The notes: a model not told the origin generated them from the letters alone. Positions 21,021 to 34,202 are shown, counted from the first letter of the stretch. The stretch: DNA of 64,000 bases from Tillandsia leiboldiana (GCA_029204045.2 CM055069.1:26516825-26580824), one strand, 5' to 3'. Translations and numbers: made by a program.

Positions 21021-22224
21021 TTTAGCTTTCACTTAAGCTTTATTTCCTTTATCCTAAGTTCTTTACTCTAGGATAATTTGGGTGTCTATAACACCAATTT
21101 AAGTTTGAACAATTTACTCATTCACATTTCCACTTATTTTGCCACTTGGCAATATCTTAAGTTTCCTGACCACTTTATACTTTTCTTACTTGTTCTCAAT
21201 TCACAACCCTAAACTTCAATTACCCTTAAGGTTGCACTATATCACTGCACTATGTCACTAGGACACTAGTTACTTTCAATCTTATCTAACTTAAGAGTTT
21301 ATTAACCCTATTTCCATTTTCTCGTTCTTACATGTCTCCACCTTTGGTCATTTTTCATTTCCTTTATTTAACTCAGATTGAAGTTAAACTAATTAATCCC
21401 CTTACCCAGACGTCCTATGACTTTCTGGGGTTACAATATTTAATTCTTTAACTTGGGGATCAAATCCCCATATTTCCTGATTCCTCACTGAATCGTAGAG
21501 TTTTACTAACTCTATTTTTCCTGTTCCATGTTTAACCTAGGGTTGCACTAACTCTATTTCATCACTAGAGTTTAACCCTACTAGTTCATCTTAGGTTCCT
21601 TTACCTAAGTTCCATATCTTGTTTAACCTAGAGTTCTCTGACTCTATGTTTAACACTCTATTGTCAACCTTAGGTTATTTTTCCTAAAATAATGCCACTC
21701 GTCGATCTAGGTATATCTCCTAGGTCATCATGCCACTCGTTAAACCTTAATCTAGATTTTCTACTAGTCTTATTACCAACATGTCCTGTTTCCTTATGTC
21801 ACATGATTCCTAGGGTTATACCTTAACATGCTCACAATCATAATAGCTAATCATTTTTCATGCATGCAGTTATTTTCATTTCATTCATCAAGTAGTAATT
21901 ACTTCTACGCATGCATATTCATCCTATATCTTTGACAACCAACAGTTGCACTTTTTCTTCTGTGTTCATTACACATGCACATCTATTCCTCTAACTCTGG
22001 CAACCAACAGTTGCACCTTTCCATTTGAAACCATCTACACAGGCAATCATAATCATAATTATCTAACGCCTCTAACAGGCTACTATCATGCTTCGAATCG
22101 AAAAGCAAGGGAGCAAGGGGAGAGGTCACCCAATTTCGGCAGAATTCCCCACCTTGTAGTGTACCCAATAGCTTGTAGACACTTGCAATTGGTCTCCGCG
22201 CGATTCCTCTTGTCCCCTCGAGCT

Positions 22225-22930
22225 TGCACGCAAAACGGCGCACTTCCCTCGAGTCCGCACGTAAAACGGTGCACGTCCACCAAACCTGCATGCAAAATGG
22301 TGCGCGTCAGAAAAACCCACACGCAAAACGATGCGCGCCACTTTAGTCGGCACGCAAAACGATGCGCGTCAACTCAACCTACACGCAAAACGGTGTACGT
22401 ACCCCAAATCTGCACGCAAAACGGTGCACGTTCAACTGTAGGGTTGCATGCAAAATGATGCATGCTTTTCTAGTCCAGCACGCAAATCGATGCAAAATAT
22501 TAGGGTCAGCACGCAAAACGGTGCGCGACAATACAACCGGCACGCAAAACGGAGCACGTACCTCAAATCTGCACACAAAACGGTGCACGTTCAACTATAG
22601 GGTTGCACGCAAAATGATGCACGCTTTTCTAGTCCTGCACGCAAATCGATGCAAAATATTAGACTTTGCATGCAAAACGGTGCACAACAATTCAATCTGC
22701 GTGTAAATCGGAGCACGTACCTCGGGTTGGCACGCAAAACGGTGCACGTTGCTTTTTCCACGTTGCACACAAATAGGTGTATGTTTTTCGGGTTTACGCT
22801 CAAAACTGCGCACATTTTCTGCATCCGCGCGCAAAACGGAACACGGTGTCAGAACTCACGCGCAAAACGGAGCCCGCACGCAAAACGGTGCAGCAAAATA
22901 CGGTCCCTGACACGCAAAACGGTACGGGGT
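22225..22930. repeat. Hairpin-rich minisatellite (about 20 short units) in LTR C
   Basis: The core gcacgcaaaacggtgcacg and variants recur every ~30-38 bp. Most cores can form a short stem, gcac or gcat at the left against gtgc or atgc at the right. Some units change both sides together (gcatgcaaaatgatgcatgc). Spacers are short and partly repeated, so this is not a CRISPR array. The open frames of 75-170 aa across it are repeat-derived. Confidence 0.85.
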
Positions 22931-23111
22931 CAAATTTAATGTCCAAAATGAGGCCTACAAACTGTGCCAAAAATACCGTAAAAACGACGAACGAAACCTA
23001 CCTCGATAGCGTCGCGCCGCCCCACGCGCATACACGCGATCACCAGACTGTTTGGAGCATCTTGCGCGCTCCACGAGGTCGTCGCCGCGCCGCTCCAACC
23101 CACAAAATCCC

Positions 23112-23113
<2 letters not shown>

Positions 23114-23151
<38 letters not shown>
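23114..23151. repeat. CT microsatellite in LTR C
   Basis: A (TC)n run. On the minus strand it is a GA run inside a purine-rich stretch next to a GC-rich segment (23280-23420). This may mark the transcript leader of LTR C, but no clear TATA box is seen. Confidence 0.8.
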
Positions 23152-23155
<4 letters not shown>

Positions 23156-23586
23156 GCTCGGTTGGAGAAGAAAAATGGAGATGGAGAAATTGGAACTCGG
23201 TTCGGAGGAGGAAGAAAAGAAGAAGAAAAGAAAAGGACGTAGGAGGGTTCATTGGACCCGGTCCGTGGCACCCACCAAGAGGGAACCGCCATGTGGCGGT
23301 CCACCCCACAGGTGGGCGCGCACCAGGCGCGCGCGCCCACTGCCCGCGCAGGAAGGCCCACTTCCCTAGCGCCAGCTGCGTGACTTGCGCAGCAAGCCAC
23401 CCCTCGAGCCGCGTGCCGTCGCCGTTTCGGAAATCCGTTTTCGTCTCGTTTTCTGTCCATTTTTCGTCCGTTTCCGTCCAAATTTGACAGGCGGCTTCGT
23501 TTCAGCTTAATTTACCACAGAAAAATTTAAATTTTCACTTTGGGCCATTTCTGGGCCACCAAAAGTCACGCTGTATCTAGAATCAT

Positions 23587-23809
23587 TGGCGGACCTCGTT
23601 CTCGCAATCAGGGTATCCGATCAACACGAAATTTTTACCGTGACCTTAAAACATAATTACACAGCTCCTGTAATTTTCTCAGAATTTTTCGACACTGTTG
23701 GCGGAGCCCGTTCCCACTATCCGGCCTCCGATCAACGCGAAACTTTTTCTGTGGCCTTGAAACATATTTACAGGGCTCCCGTAATTTTTTCGAAATTTTT
23801 CGACACTGT
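23587..23809. repeat. ~112-bp tandem duplication in LTR C
   Basis: Two diverged units (from 'tggcggacctcgttctcgca' and from 'tggcggagcccgttcccact') both end 'tttttcgacactgt'. Confidence 0.8.
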
Positions 23810-23990
23810 GAATTTTCCACTAAAAATCTGGGCCCCCTTTCTCAAATAAATTTTTAGATCTCCCCATTTTAACCCGATTTGGGCCCAACTCGCGTCCAAA
23901 TGTTCCTTACTTTCCCAACTTTCATAACAATAGTATTTCATACCACCTTTATTTATATTTATTTATGTGCCGAAAATCCGGTACTTTACA

Positions 23991-24650
23991 TTTCGGCTAC
24001 GAGGGAGGTAGTAGCAAGGAAGACCTCTTACAAAGAGTAATTTTGGCCACGACCCCAGAGGAACCCTTAGAAGTAATGCTTCGTACATTCCTGCCCAATA
24101 AGGAGGTGAAGACTTAGTTGTCTTATTTGTTGGCTATTTAGTTAAGGGTTAAATAGGTCCAACTTCCGGCCTTGTGACGATAGACTCGAGGCGTTGTAAC
24201 AGTATGCCTTGGACGTCCAGGTGAGGTGAGTCGGGCCAAGACCCGAGGCGTTGTAACAGTACGCCTTAGACGTCCAGGTGGGTTGAGTCAGGTCAATATC
24301 GGTGGCGGTGTGACAGAATGCCTTAAGTAAATGGGTTGCGTATTTCTTATAATTCGAGCTTTTGGGATTGTTGGTTGGAGTCGACGACCCGACATTTGGG
24401 ATTTCGGGGCACGTAGGCCCGGTGGCATACCGGTTGACGTTACTGCCAAACCTCGATACGGAGGCTGGCATGGGAGGAAAAGAAACTCCGCAACTGGACA
24501 ATCCCTTACGTAAAGGTGTAATGGAGTAACCATGAGGAGCGCGAAGCGACTTGGGGACTTAAGACGAAAATGAAGGAAGTTTTTCCAGAATTGTTTAGCG
24601 AGGGTTGAGTTTAAGTTTCGAGGACGAAACTTTTTATAAAGTGTGAGTGG
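23991..24650 (+). pseudogene. 3' end of a Gypsy polyprotein region and PPT, family A
   Basis: No long frame is left. Near 24570-24600 a short frame reads MKEVFPELFSEG, similar to the '(M/R)EKYPxLF' ending of plant Gypsy integrase regions (Tekay/Del type; recalled). It is followed by tttcgaggacgaaac and a purine-rich tract directly before the 3' LTR. A run of two similar units 'ggcgttgtaacagta...gacgtccagg' lies at 24190-24275. The region is a decayed remnant. Confidence 0.5.
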
Positions 24651-26773
24651 TGTAATGACACGACTTTTCTAGTGATATTTTACCCTCCTACTAATAGAGT
24701 GTGAGTTAGAGAAAATTAAAAAATCCGGCTCTTTAGAGTTGACTAACACGCGGTGCGGATATTTCTCGGTGATAGAGCTCGAAAAACGATGAACGACGGT
24801 GCAATCGGATCCAAAATCCGACTTACGGATCTCCCGGAATGGGGTTTCTAAGATCGCGGTGACTTAAGGTGTGCATCGAAATCCGTGTAAAATATCCTAC
24901 TCGCTTTCTAAGGAAGTTTGGATATTCCGTGTGATTAATTAATTAAGGAATTAATTAATCGGTGACGATAGATTAAGTTGGGAATTTATTCCCTATGATT
25001 ATCTAATTAGGAAATTAAATAATCGGTGACTAGGATTTAAAAGGTGGGATTTTATCTCGTGGGTTTAGATATTTATTGTTAGAAGATAAATATCCGAATA
25101 TTCGTGGGTTTTTCCTTTTTACGTACGTATAATAAAAGGAAAATAAAAGAATAAAATAAAAGACGAAATTAAATTAATAAGAGGATAATTAAATCCCGTT
25201 ACCGGAAGGAAAACCCTAATTTAAAAATACCGCCTTCTCAAACCCTCATCTTTCGTGCGTACCGAAAATCAAACGAAACCCTAGTTTGAAAAGAGAGGGA
25301 GAAAGCGGAGGAACCCGATCGCCCCGATTCACGTCCGGAGACCGGAGAACAAGACGCCGTCATCTACGGGGAGCGGATCCGGATCTCCAACGCCGCGAGA
25401 ACCAAGATCGGTTCTTTAGTTCCGATAAATTAAGGTTAGTGATCATCGTTACGTTTGTCAAATTAATCGGGGGTTTTCCGTGTTCTTGTAAGGTCGTTTT
25501 GATTGGTACATCGATCGCGGATTTTCGTCGGGTTTTGATCCATGTTTTATTCTCGTTCTTGATCGAGGGTGATCGATGGTTTTTATCGAGTTTAATCGAT
25601 GATTTTTTTTAATCGATTTCTTTTTATCGGGCTTCCGATCGACGTTTTGGTTGTCCGTCGATCGTTGGTTTAGTCATTAGAATTATCGTGTATTTATTCG
25701 GGAATTTTTGGGGATGTTTCGTTGGAACATAGTGGGTTAACGGGAGGTCGCCGCCGCCGTTGTTAAACGGGAGGCCGCCGCCGTTGTCACCGTGGTCGCG
25801 GGGTCTTCGCCGGAGTCGCACGGGAGCGAAAACGGAGAAGACAACTGCGAAATTAGGGTTTACTGTGCTTGTCCGTACAGCGCGGTCCACGGGTCCAGGC
25901 GTGCTCCCGGTGCACGCCCGCAGCGTCAGAAGCACAAGACCCGGCGCACGGTTTCGCGCACCGGCCCGACCCAAGGCGCGCGGTGCACGCCTCATGCGTG
26001 CACCCGGTGCATGCCGCACGGCCACCCGACGCGCAGACCCGGTGCACGCCTCGCGCGTGCACCGGCCCGGCCCAAGACGCGCGGTGCACGCCTCCTGCGT
26101 GCACCCGGCGCATGCCGCACGGCCGCCCGATGCGCAGACCCGGTCCACGGTTGCCCCTATGCACCACCCGACAGCCCAAAGTTCGGTGGCTCCGTTTGGG
26201 TCCGTTTTTCCACCGTTTTGAGCGTCGTTTTCGCCGTTGGGATCACCATCTCCGTGATTTTCTTGGCATGGCCACCTGGGATCTTTTTGGTCACCGTTTC
26301 GCCATGTTGGGTGCTATTTTCGCCGATGCTCCGCGCCTCGACGAAATCGTCGGGGGCGCGCCGTCGGGTCTCTTTTCTCATCATTTTCGCCGCCGGGGTC
26401 TTCTTGGTCTAACCATTGACGTCCCGAGTGGGCTGCCGGTTGAGAATTGGGTTTTGCTGGTTTTCCGTTAGCGGTTTTGGGTTCCGACGGAGCTCGCGAC
26501 GAAATAGTCGCATTCCGGTTGTTGTTAGTCGTTGACGTTACCGGTTTGATCTGAGTTTTTAGTTTTACTCGATGGTTTTGGCTTGTTGGGTTTTTGACCG
26601 ATGTTGCGGTCCCCTAGGCACGACGATTTCGGTTTTGCAGGTTTAATGTAACAGTGGTTGGGACCACTGGTTTTTACCTGATTAGGGTAAGGTGTTAATT
26701 TGTGCTCTTGGATATTTTAGTAGGCAGCGAGGAGTCCTGATTTGCTTAGGAGGGTCGCGGGCGCGGTCGTATA
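24651..26773 (+). repeat. 3' LTR of family A, first part
   Basis: It starts TGTAATGACACGAC and matches 13499-14267 in its first ~763 bp. It then holds an exon-like stretch to about 25430 with a possible splice donor (aaggttagtgatc), T-rich sequence, and a GC-rich ~100-bp duplication (about 25972-26150). It is cut at 26773 by the insertion with TSD gtata and continues at 38566. Confidence 0.85.
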
Positions 26774-26820
26774 TGTCACGCCCCGGGGTCGAAACTGCGA
26801 CCCGGGCTCGCCAACAGATC

Positions 26821-26849
26821 CGCCACCTATGCCAAACCCGCATAGGCGA
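26821..26849 (-). other. Hairpin near the end of the LARD-like LTR
   Basis: cctatgc/gcatagg stem with a 7-nt loop, about 50-75 bp before the LTR end. The same hairpin is at 34427-34455. In the diverged copy at 63015-63045 the stem is longer (gcctatgc/gcataggc) despite changed loop bases. Confidence 0.55.
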
Positions 26850-29800
26850 AGCGTCCTACCTGCTAAAAGAACTACAGCTAACAGATATCATAGCTAAAAG
26901 ATAAAACTGCTATAGAAATAAAATCAACCACTGTACAACTGAAGATAAAACAACAAGGTCCCTCTCCCAAAAAGATAATCATACAATAACCTCGAGTACA
27001 AAACTCATAGCTCAACAGGGAGATAACTCAAATAAAACATCAGTGTACAAGCTCTCAATACATCATATCCTCACTACATTAGTCTCTCAAAAGAGGAAAT
27101 AAATACCACTCTACCGACTATACTGAAGATCTCCTCCAAGGGGGGGGTACTGCTACTCTCCAAAGATGGGTCTGGATCTAGCTCGCTACTCCCTCACCAC
27201 GCACAGCAACCACAGAACGGCAACACCCGCCAAGACTCTGCAAAACAAAGAGGAGAAAGGACAAAAGGGGGAAAACCCCCAACGGGCGTGAGAACTTCGC
27301 AATAAGGGAGTTCTCAGTGGGTATCGCCACAAGGGCCGACGATCTGCCCACCAAGACTACTAGAGGCAAAAGATGACCGATGCAGTAAAACTGAAAGAAG
27401 AAGCTGGAAACACTCTACAGCTACCATGCCTCTAACCAAATGCTCAAATGGGGCAACTCTGATGAAGATATGCAACACTCGCACACGAGATGCTCAATCG
27501 ACCCAATCGAGCTGACTGCCGCATCGGGTCCAGTCAAACCTGCGCCCACCTACACCCACCTCCCACTGACGGGCAGGAATTACGTAGGGCGTCCAAACGG
27601 ACTGACTCGCTATCGAGTAGTGGCTCATGCAGGCTATAGTCAAATCCATGCCCTCTCTCTCTCAAAACGGAAAGACTCAAGATGCTCAACCTCTCACACA
27701 AAGGTCAAAGAACTCACAACGACCACGGGACCACCGTCAATCCCCGAATGGTTCCCAACAATACTAGCACTGGTCTAACACAGCTACTGGACTCCACTCG
27801 GTCCCCCAGGCACGAGTGTAACAAAAAGTATCTGCCTGAATAAACCCAATCGATAGACCAGTAATCACTGGTACTGCCTGCTCTGCTGTCCAACTCAAGG
27901 ACCAGCATGGTGCCCGGCGCTCACACCGTGGAAAGGCTACTCTGCTGTCGAACTCAAGAACCCAGCATGGTGCCCGGCGCTCACACCGTGGAAAGCCTAC
28001 TCCGGAGTGGCACTCGAGGGGAGCGACCCACACGAGTAAAGTATCACTGTATCAAGCATCACTGTATCGAGTATCTCTGTAACCTCTGTCTCATAATAGC
28101 AGGACTGGATCAAGACTATGATCAAAGTGGGAAACTCCGTCCACTAACACAACCCCGATCTGATGCAATAATACTCAAAAAGTGGGAAACACCATCCACT
28201 GGAACAAATCTGATACCCAATCTGATGCAATAGTCAACATCCGGTCAACCGCCCAGAGTCCGCGGTCACCGCAATAACCCACAACCCACAATTGGGTAAA
28301 TTAATCAAGATCCGGTCAACCGCCTACTGTCCGCGGTTGCCGCAATAACCCACAATCCAACATCAAGCACACCCTGTCTCTGACCCTAAGGTCCCAGCTA
28401 CACTATCCCAAACCTCTGCTCGAACCCGAGCAACATGACTCAAAAGTCTAAATAAAAAGGAGAAAGAAAGCAATCATGGTTTCTCCTAAGTCAAATTCCA
28501 ATATGTAGTGCAGCAGTAAAAGATGGCCTAACTATATGTTCATACACATATGTCCATACAAGCATGCATTTGTCCTTAAGAAGGATAAAGAAAATAAACC
28601 TCATGCCAGAATTAACAATGACCATACCTGTCCATGATTTTCGATCCATAATCACTCCTTGGAGTAGAACCTGCACATAACTACATAATCCTATCCCAAT
28701 GCATAAACCAGCCTCATAAAAGGTTATGTGCTAATATGGCATGATAATTAATCCTGATATGGTAACCTTGCCTTAGGTGGGCTTCCACTAATCACCAACA
28801 TGAATATTTGATTATACCATTGTCATACTATGAGAAATTCACTTGCAATTTCCATAGAATCCTCACTGTTAAACTTACCGACCAATTTCAGTTATTGTAC
28901 CGTACACCTGCATGCAATGCTAACATATAACAATATAGAGAACCGTCCACCGGTTCCGGGAATAAGGCACCCACCTGAAAAGCTGACTGTCCAAAGCCCA
29001 ACAGCTGAAAACACCAGATAACTCTAATCCCTTGCTCCAATAAGTTCAGCACACCCGTAACTCTCCTGGCACAATACAAAGCTCACTAATTACACTAAGG
29101 CTCCCAAATATAACTCTTATAATCCCATACAACAACAGTCCCGAAACTGTTAAATTATCACCTGCAGAAAGTGCCCAGAAAATTCCAAGAAAAATACCAC
29201 AGCGATCCTCGCGTCGATAGCTTCGCAACGGTACCTTGCACGCCCAAATCCGAGTTCGGTAAGTCAAGATAAAAATTCGGCAAGGTGGTACACTCAAAAG
29301 ATTTCAGCACAAAAGACTGTAGCACTGTACACAGAGAAACAGTGATTCTCACCTCTGATGAAATCTCAGAAAAATCCAATAAAAATAAGAGCGCGTTCCT
29401 TGCGATCTGTAGATGAAAAAGTTGTATAAGCTCGTTTCCGGCTGACGCTTGGGCGCAAAGATATGGCCAAAACACCTCGATGCTGTCCCACAAAGCCAAA
29501 CAGAAAAAGGGTCACAGTGCTGCCTCGGGATCCGTGCCAAAAACTCGCAACGGAAAAGCGCGATCAATACGAAAGATGAAGCCCTACCTCTTAGGAGTCT
29601 GTCGGCGCAAGAATCACAGAAAAAGGAGCTCGGGGTAGCCCAGGGGAGCTAAAACACTGCTGCTACGCCGAAGAAGAACACTAGAAAGCAACGTCGCGCC
29701 GCGCCGTAAAATGGGGAACCTCGGGATTCGAGCCTCCAAAAATCCCAGAACTTGGCAGGAAGATCAAGGACTTGAAGATGAAAATCTTCCAAGAAGGGAG

Positions 29801-29857
29801 CTCGGGGAGATCAAGCTTGGGCTGAGAGGAAAAAGCCAAAGAAGAGGGCTCGGGCTG

Positions 29858-29869
29858 CCTATTTATAGG
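29858..29869 (-). promoter_or_regulatory. TATA box of the LARD-like LTR (left copy)
   Basis: The minus strand reads gcctataaatagg, a near-ideal plant TATA box, followed by a CT-rich leader. This gives a U3 of about 1.1 kb and an R-U5 of about 3 kb. Confidence 0.75.
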
Positions 29870-32800
29870 CTGAGAAAAACATTTGGAGAAATACCCAATG
29901 TGTCCCAAGTTCCGGGCGCGCACAGTGCGGCCCGGCCCAGCCCGCAGGTTTCGGGCGCGCACAGTGCGGCCCGGCCCGCCAAGATTCGGGCGCGCACAGT
30001 GCGGCCCGGTCCACAACACAGCCCAGTCCGCTAACACCCCGGGCCCCACTGCACCCGGTGCACCTGCGCCCGCCAATGGCGACGCGACACGTGGCCCGGC
30101 CACCCGTGCACCGCGCACGTCGCGCCGTGGACCGCGCACGTCGCGGCTGACCCGGGCCCGTACGGCCACCTGCCCCGCCGTACGGCCACCTGCCCCGGTC
30201 AACGACTCCACCGATTGCGTGGACCGGGAGCACAACACCGGACCAACTACCTCCCGCCACGTGTCCACCCGGTCTACCGTGCACCACCGGCCTGCTCCGT
30301 GAACCCAGACCACAACACCGACCAGTGAAAACCTGCCACGTGTCCCTTCCTCGGGTGCACGACGGCCGCGTGGACCGCGCACCTGACCGCGCCCCCGCGC
30401 GCCTGCCCGCGCCCCTGTGCGCCTGCCCGCGGCCGCGCGCCGCCTGCCCGAGCGCCCTCCGCCGCCTTCCGCCGCTGCCCGCCGCCGCCAACCGCCGCCG
30501 GCGATCGCCGGAAACATTGTTCCGGCGATGAACAGTAACCGCAGCCCAAAAACATCAAGTAAATAGCCCATCTTGACCGTTTTCGCGCGCTGATTCCAAA
30601 AACGACGTCCATTTTGCCAAATTCCAAACCTATAATTTGCCGGAGGCTCCCGCAAACCCCAAAAACTGCCAAAACTTCCGGGAGCCCGCTTTTGGGTATC
30701 CGGACTCAGAATTAAGCAAACAAAAAGCCATTTCCAAGCGTTTTTCCGCACCGAACCCAAATCCACCCTCTGTTTGGCCAAAATCCTTTCCTAAAATTCG
30801 GCAAAAGCAGCCGAAGGCCAATACAGCCAACCAAAGCTCACAGGGTCCATCTCTTGTGTCCAAATAGGCGCGCGAACACCGCCGACAAGCCACGTAGGCC
30901 TCCAGAAGCTGCTGGTCACACTGTAGAAGCCCGGCAAAGGTCCGGGTCACCACATCCTCCCCCACTAAAAGAAAGTTTCGTCCTCGAAACTAAGGCAACT
31001 CCCAAGGAGTCTCAGAAACCAGGGGTCAATATTCAAAACCGCCGTCTCCAGCTCCCAAGTCACCTATCACTCCCCGTGATTACTTCTCAGCAACAACAAC
31101 AGCAACAACCGGTATGGCATAGCCCGATTGCGCAATTCCCTCACCTCACGAGTCGGAATTCGCAACGGGCGTCCCTCGTACTCCAAACTCTCACAGATCT
31201 CAAAAGGAACGAGTCCATCACGGGCGAGGGGTCCAAAACATAACACTCCAGAGCTGAGACGCAGAAAAACCTCAAAACTCCAACAAAAGGCGGGGGAAAA
31301 AGGAACAAACAGCCTGAGTAACACGCTCTAAAATCACACTCAAGAGCCAGCTCAACCAAAGCGACCCGAATCACATCCACACAGACACCTGCACAGAAAA
31401 GGGGCCCAAACAAGCAGGGGTTCACACACGGTCGCCCTCAAATCTCAACCACCTAAGTGGATTGCTCAGCCGCAGCCTTTCATCAAAAGGGATCCTCAGG
31501 GACACAACTCAAACCCTGCACACAAGGATGGCCCCACACCGTGCCAGCTATGGAACCGTCAAACTCGACTCCCAAATAGCTCTTCTGCTCCAGGCATCCG
31601 CCACCACAGTGGCTCTGTCGGGGTGATACTGGATGCTCAACCAAATTCAATGGTAGCTCTTCCGCCACAGTGGGAGGTATCACTAAACACACAGACCCAT
31701 CTCCCACTACTGGCAGGTTAAAATCGGTGCTGGTACCAATCTCATCACCCGCTCGTCAAGCTCAGCTGGCACGATCCGGTCCAAACGCCCCTCACCCCAA
31801 ATAATAACCGTCGGTCTCGGCCAGTCTTAAATAGCATCCACCTTGGCCGAATTTCCACCGCCGCCCCTTCGGCTAGAAAAGGTAATCCAGGAAGATATGC
31901 TCTCGAAGCTAAAACTTGTACCACAACGACTAGGCATAAAGCTTCATCCCCACAGACTTGTCACAACGACTACAAATGCTGCACAAGCTCTAAACCACTC
32001 AGGGAGGGGGTAAAACCAAAATATCCCAGGAGAACGCCGCTATCAAACCGTTCAAGGCCAACAGAAATACAAAATTCCTCAATCTAGAGGCAACAGGGCA
32101 TTAGTCAATCCATTGGCTTCACTGTACTCGTAATGCCCCTACTGTCCAGAACACCATCTAGACAGTGCCCTCAGCTGAAATTCCAAATTGGCACAGGCAT
32201 CACACAATATCTGCCGAAATATACCTCCTTCAAAAGGTTCTAAATAATACCTGGACTTGCCTGGACTCCGATCCCAAAGGGCTCTCACCGTCGTGTATCA
32301 ACGACGTGGCACTAGGTCAAACAGACCCTCTATCCATCAAATCCATGCACCTAAGAACTCAACTCTCGTAGCTCTAAAGGCGGTATCCAATGAGGGGCTA
32401 ATGAAGTTGGCGCGGTTTCCAGAATCACGTCAATCGCAATCTTAATCTTCCTTTCTGGCGGCCTAATCATCGGCTTAGGTGGACTTACACCTGGGATTTC
32501 ATGGACAATAGGGACATCCTTAAGTCCCGCTGCCGCCGAAGGCACCTCTCACACGGACGCTGTAACCTGTGTGCTCAAAAAGTCTCAACAAACAAAATGC
32601 CTTCCATTATCCGCCTCGCAAAAAGTCAAAGTCCTTTCTCTCAGCACTCAAACATCCTGTGGCACTATGCCAACCGATCCCAAGCACTGGGTCATAACAC
32701 TGAGCTGCCGTAGAAACCAATAAGTCTGCCGGCATAACTTACGGCCTCAGCTGCACTGGACAAGCCTCCTCCACTTGCACAATGCCAACAGTAACCTGTA

Positions 32801-34176
32801 CCTCAAGTGCAAGTGGTAACGACTCTACCGCTAGCCCATGCAGGAACGCAACATGTCCTAACTCCGACTGCTGTGAAGAAATCACACCTGCGACAACTCA
32901 ATCCACTACCGTGGCGCCCTCCAACCGGGCGGCACAGATTCATCCGCTCGATGCAAGTGGTCGTCGCTCAGCCTGCCAAAATATCTAGACCAATCACAAA
33001 GGGAGCACGACCTCTGTCCATGCTCACACTGAGATGCCGAACGTGGTCTCTCGCAAACAACCCATCCACGCTACCGCTGCGCCACTCTGATGAAAGGGTT
33101 GTTGCTGTCATCGGGGTCCACCCAACCCCTGACGTCTCAGAAATCCACCTGGGTATCATCGTCATACGACCAAGCACAATTGATTCATGCAATTCCTTAA
33201 ACAATTATCCTTACAAATCTCACCCCTCAATCACAAACATTGCACCCCAAACATGCCAGTTATCAATCACACAGGGTAACATCCCCCACGGGTAAGCTTT
33301 ACATAATCCATTCACAAGGATATCCATCATCCAGGAAGGGAAAACAAAAATGTCTCTGCCGGCCGATCTGTCCTCCATCATCTGGCATCAAACGCCTCTA
33401 ACCAGAACTTGCCTCTGGCAGCTGATCCCCATCCAAACGAACTGCAGCGCCAGGCTCCAAACACAATGCCAACTCTAACGCGGCATCCAAGATCCAAAAA
33501 TCTGCACAGGAGGGACTAAATCAACTGAAAGGTAACCTGGCGCCATCCACTACTGGTCACATAAATCCTATGCGCCTCGTTCCATGGAACGCGCAGTTCA
33601 ACAACTGTGTAAACCCTTGCCACAAGGGCTCTCAAGTAGCCTCTCCGACACTACCAACCACGATTCTGCCTCCTAAGGCTCCAACTCAATTCCATGAATC
33701 GGGGTGGTTCATCTACCAAGCTAGCTCCATCGATCAATAATGTCCCACAGCTCATCAGCTGTCAGCAATCCACCCTGCCTCAGTGCCTTGGCACTAACAC
33801 TGGCACGGAGGGGGTAACTCGCTCCATTGGCGTCACAGAAATCCCTGCCGCTGAGGGTACTGCAACCAGGTGGTCTCAGGAGGAAAGCACTGTCAGGCTG
33901 CCCACTGCTCCGACAACTGTGTCACCAAAACTAGCTGGCCACACAAACACTGATATGCCTCCAAAATCCTGTCATCTGGGTCCGGAGCTCTCTGACCTCA
34001 ATCCGGGTATCCGGCCCAAAACCAACCGCTCAAGCTCAACTGCTATGACAGGATGCACACGGGTCAAAACCCAGCGTCGGGGAGACACCGCTCGCCACGA
34101 CGAAACCACAAATCAGCACACAACAACGCTCGACCCAATCCAGCGAAAGTCTAGAGCATGTCACCCATTCCACAGC

Positions 34177-34202
34177 GTTATGTTGTCTGCAGCCAACATA
34201 AC
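34177..34202 (-). other. Leader stem-loop with 6-nt palindromic loop (LARD-like element)
   Basis: 9-bp stem gttatgttg/caacataac; RNA-strand loop G-CTGCAG-A. Relative to 19246-19271, both the stem (paired changes) and the loop (CGGCCG to CTGCAG, still self-complementary) differ. It lies about 178 nt from the LTR. Confidence 0.65.

Larger units (their letters stand above)
19080..23990 (-). mobile_element. Truncated minus-strand element, family C: leader, PBS and 5' LTR
   Basis: The LTR is 19450-23990 (4541 bp; minus strand TGTAAAGTACCGG ... GGGGCGTGACA). A tRNA-iMet PBS (minus strand of ggctctgatacca, 19429-19441) abuts it. The leader to the left holds a stem-loop with a self-complementary loop (19246-19271). 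No coding region and no second LTR exist; the left end is deleted against the family-B leader. The two PBSs therefore face each other. The LTR carries a hairpin-rich minisatellite (22225-22930), a CT microsatellite and a ~112-bp duplication (23587-23809). Confidence 0.75.
26774..30954 (-). repeat. 3' LTR of the LARD-like element
   Basis: Ends tgtcacgccccgggg ... ggtccgggtcaccaca on the plus strand. A GC-rich segment (29900-30530) with a repeated gggcgcgcacagtgcggccc lies just upstream (minus strand) of a clear TATA box at 29858-29869. A hairpin lies at 26821-26849. Two ~61-bp units with 'gtgcccggcgctcacacc' lie at 27905-28010. The 366-aa minus frame at 29681-30781 spans the promoter and GC-rich part and is not a credible gene. 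Confidence 0.92.

Noticed and set aside
22225..22930. CRISPR-like array
   Set aside because: Units are degenerate, spacers are short and partly repeated, and the context is a plant LTR. It is a minisatellite.
29681..30781. 366-aa minus-strand frame, also at 37287-38387
   Set aside because: It spans the GC-rich U3 and the TATA box of the LARD-like LTR. Its conservation is only that of two recent LTR copies of one insertion.
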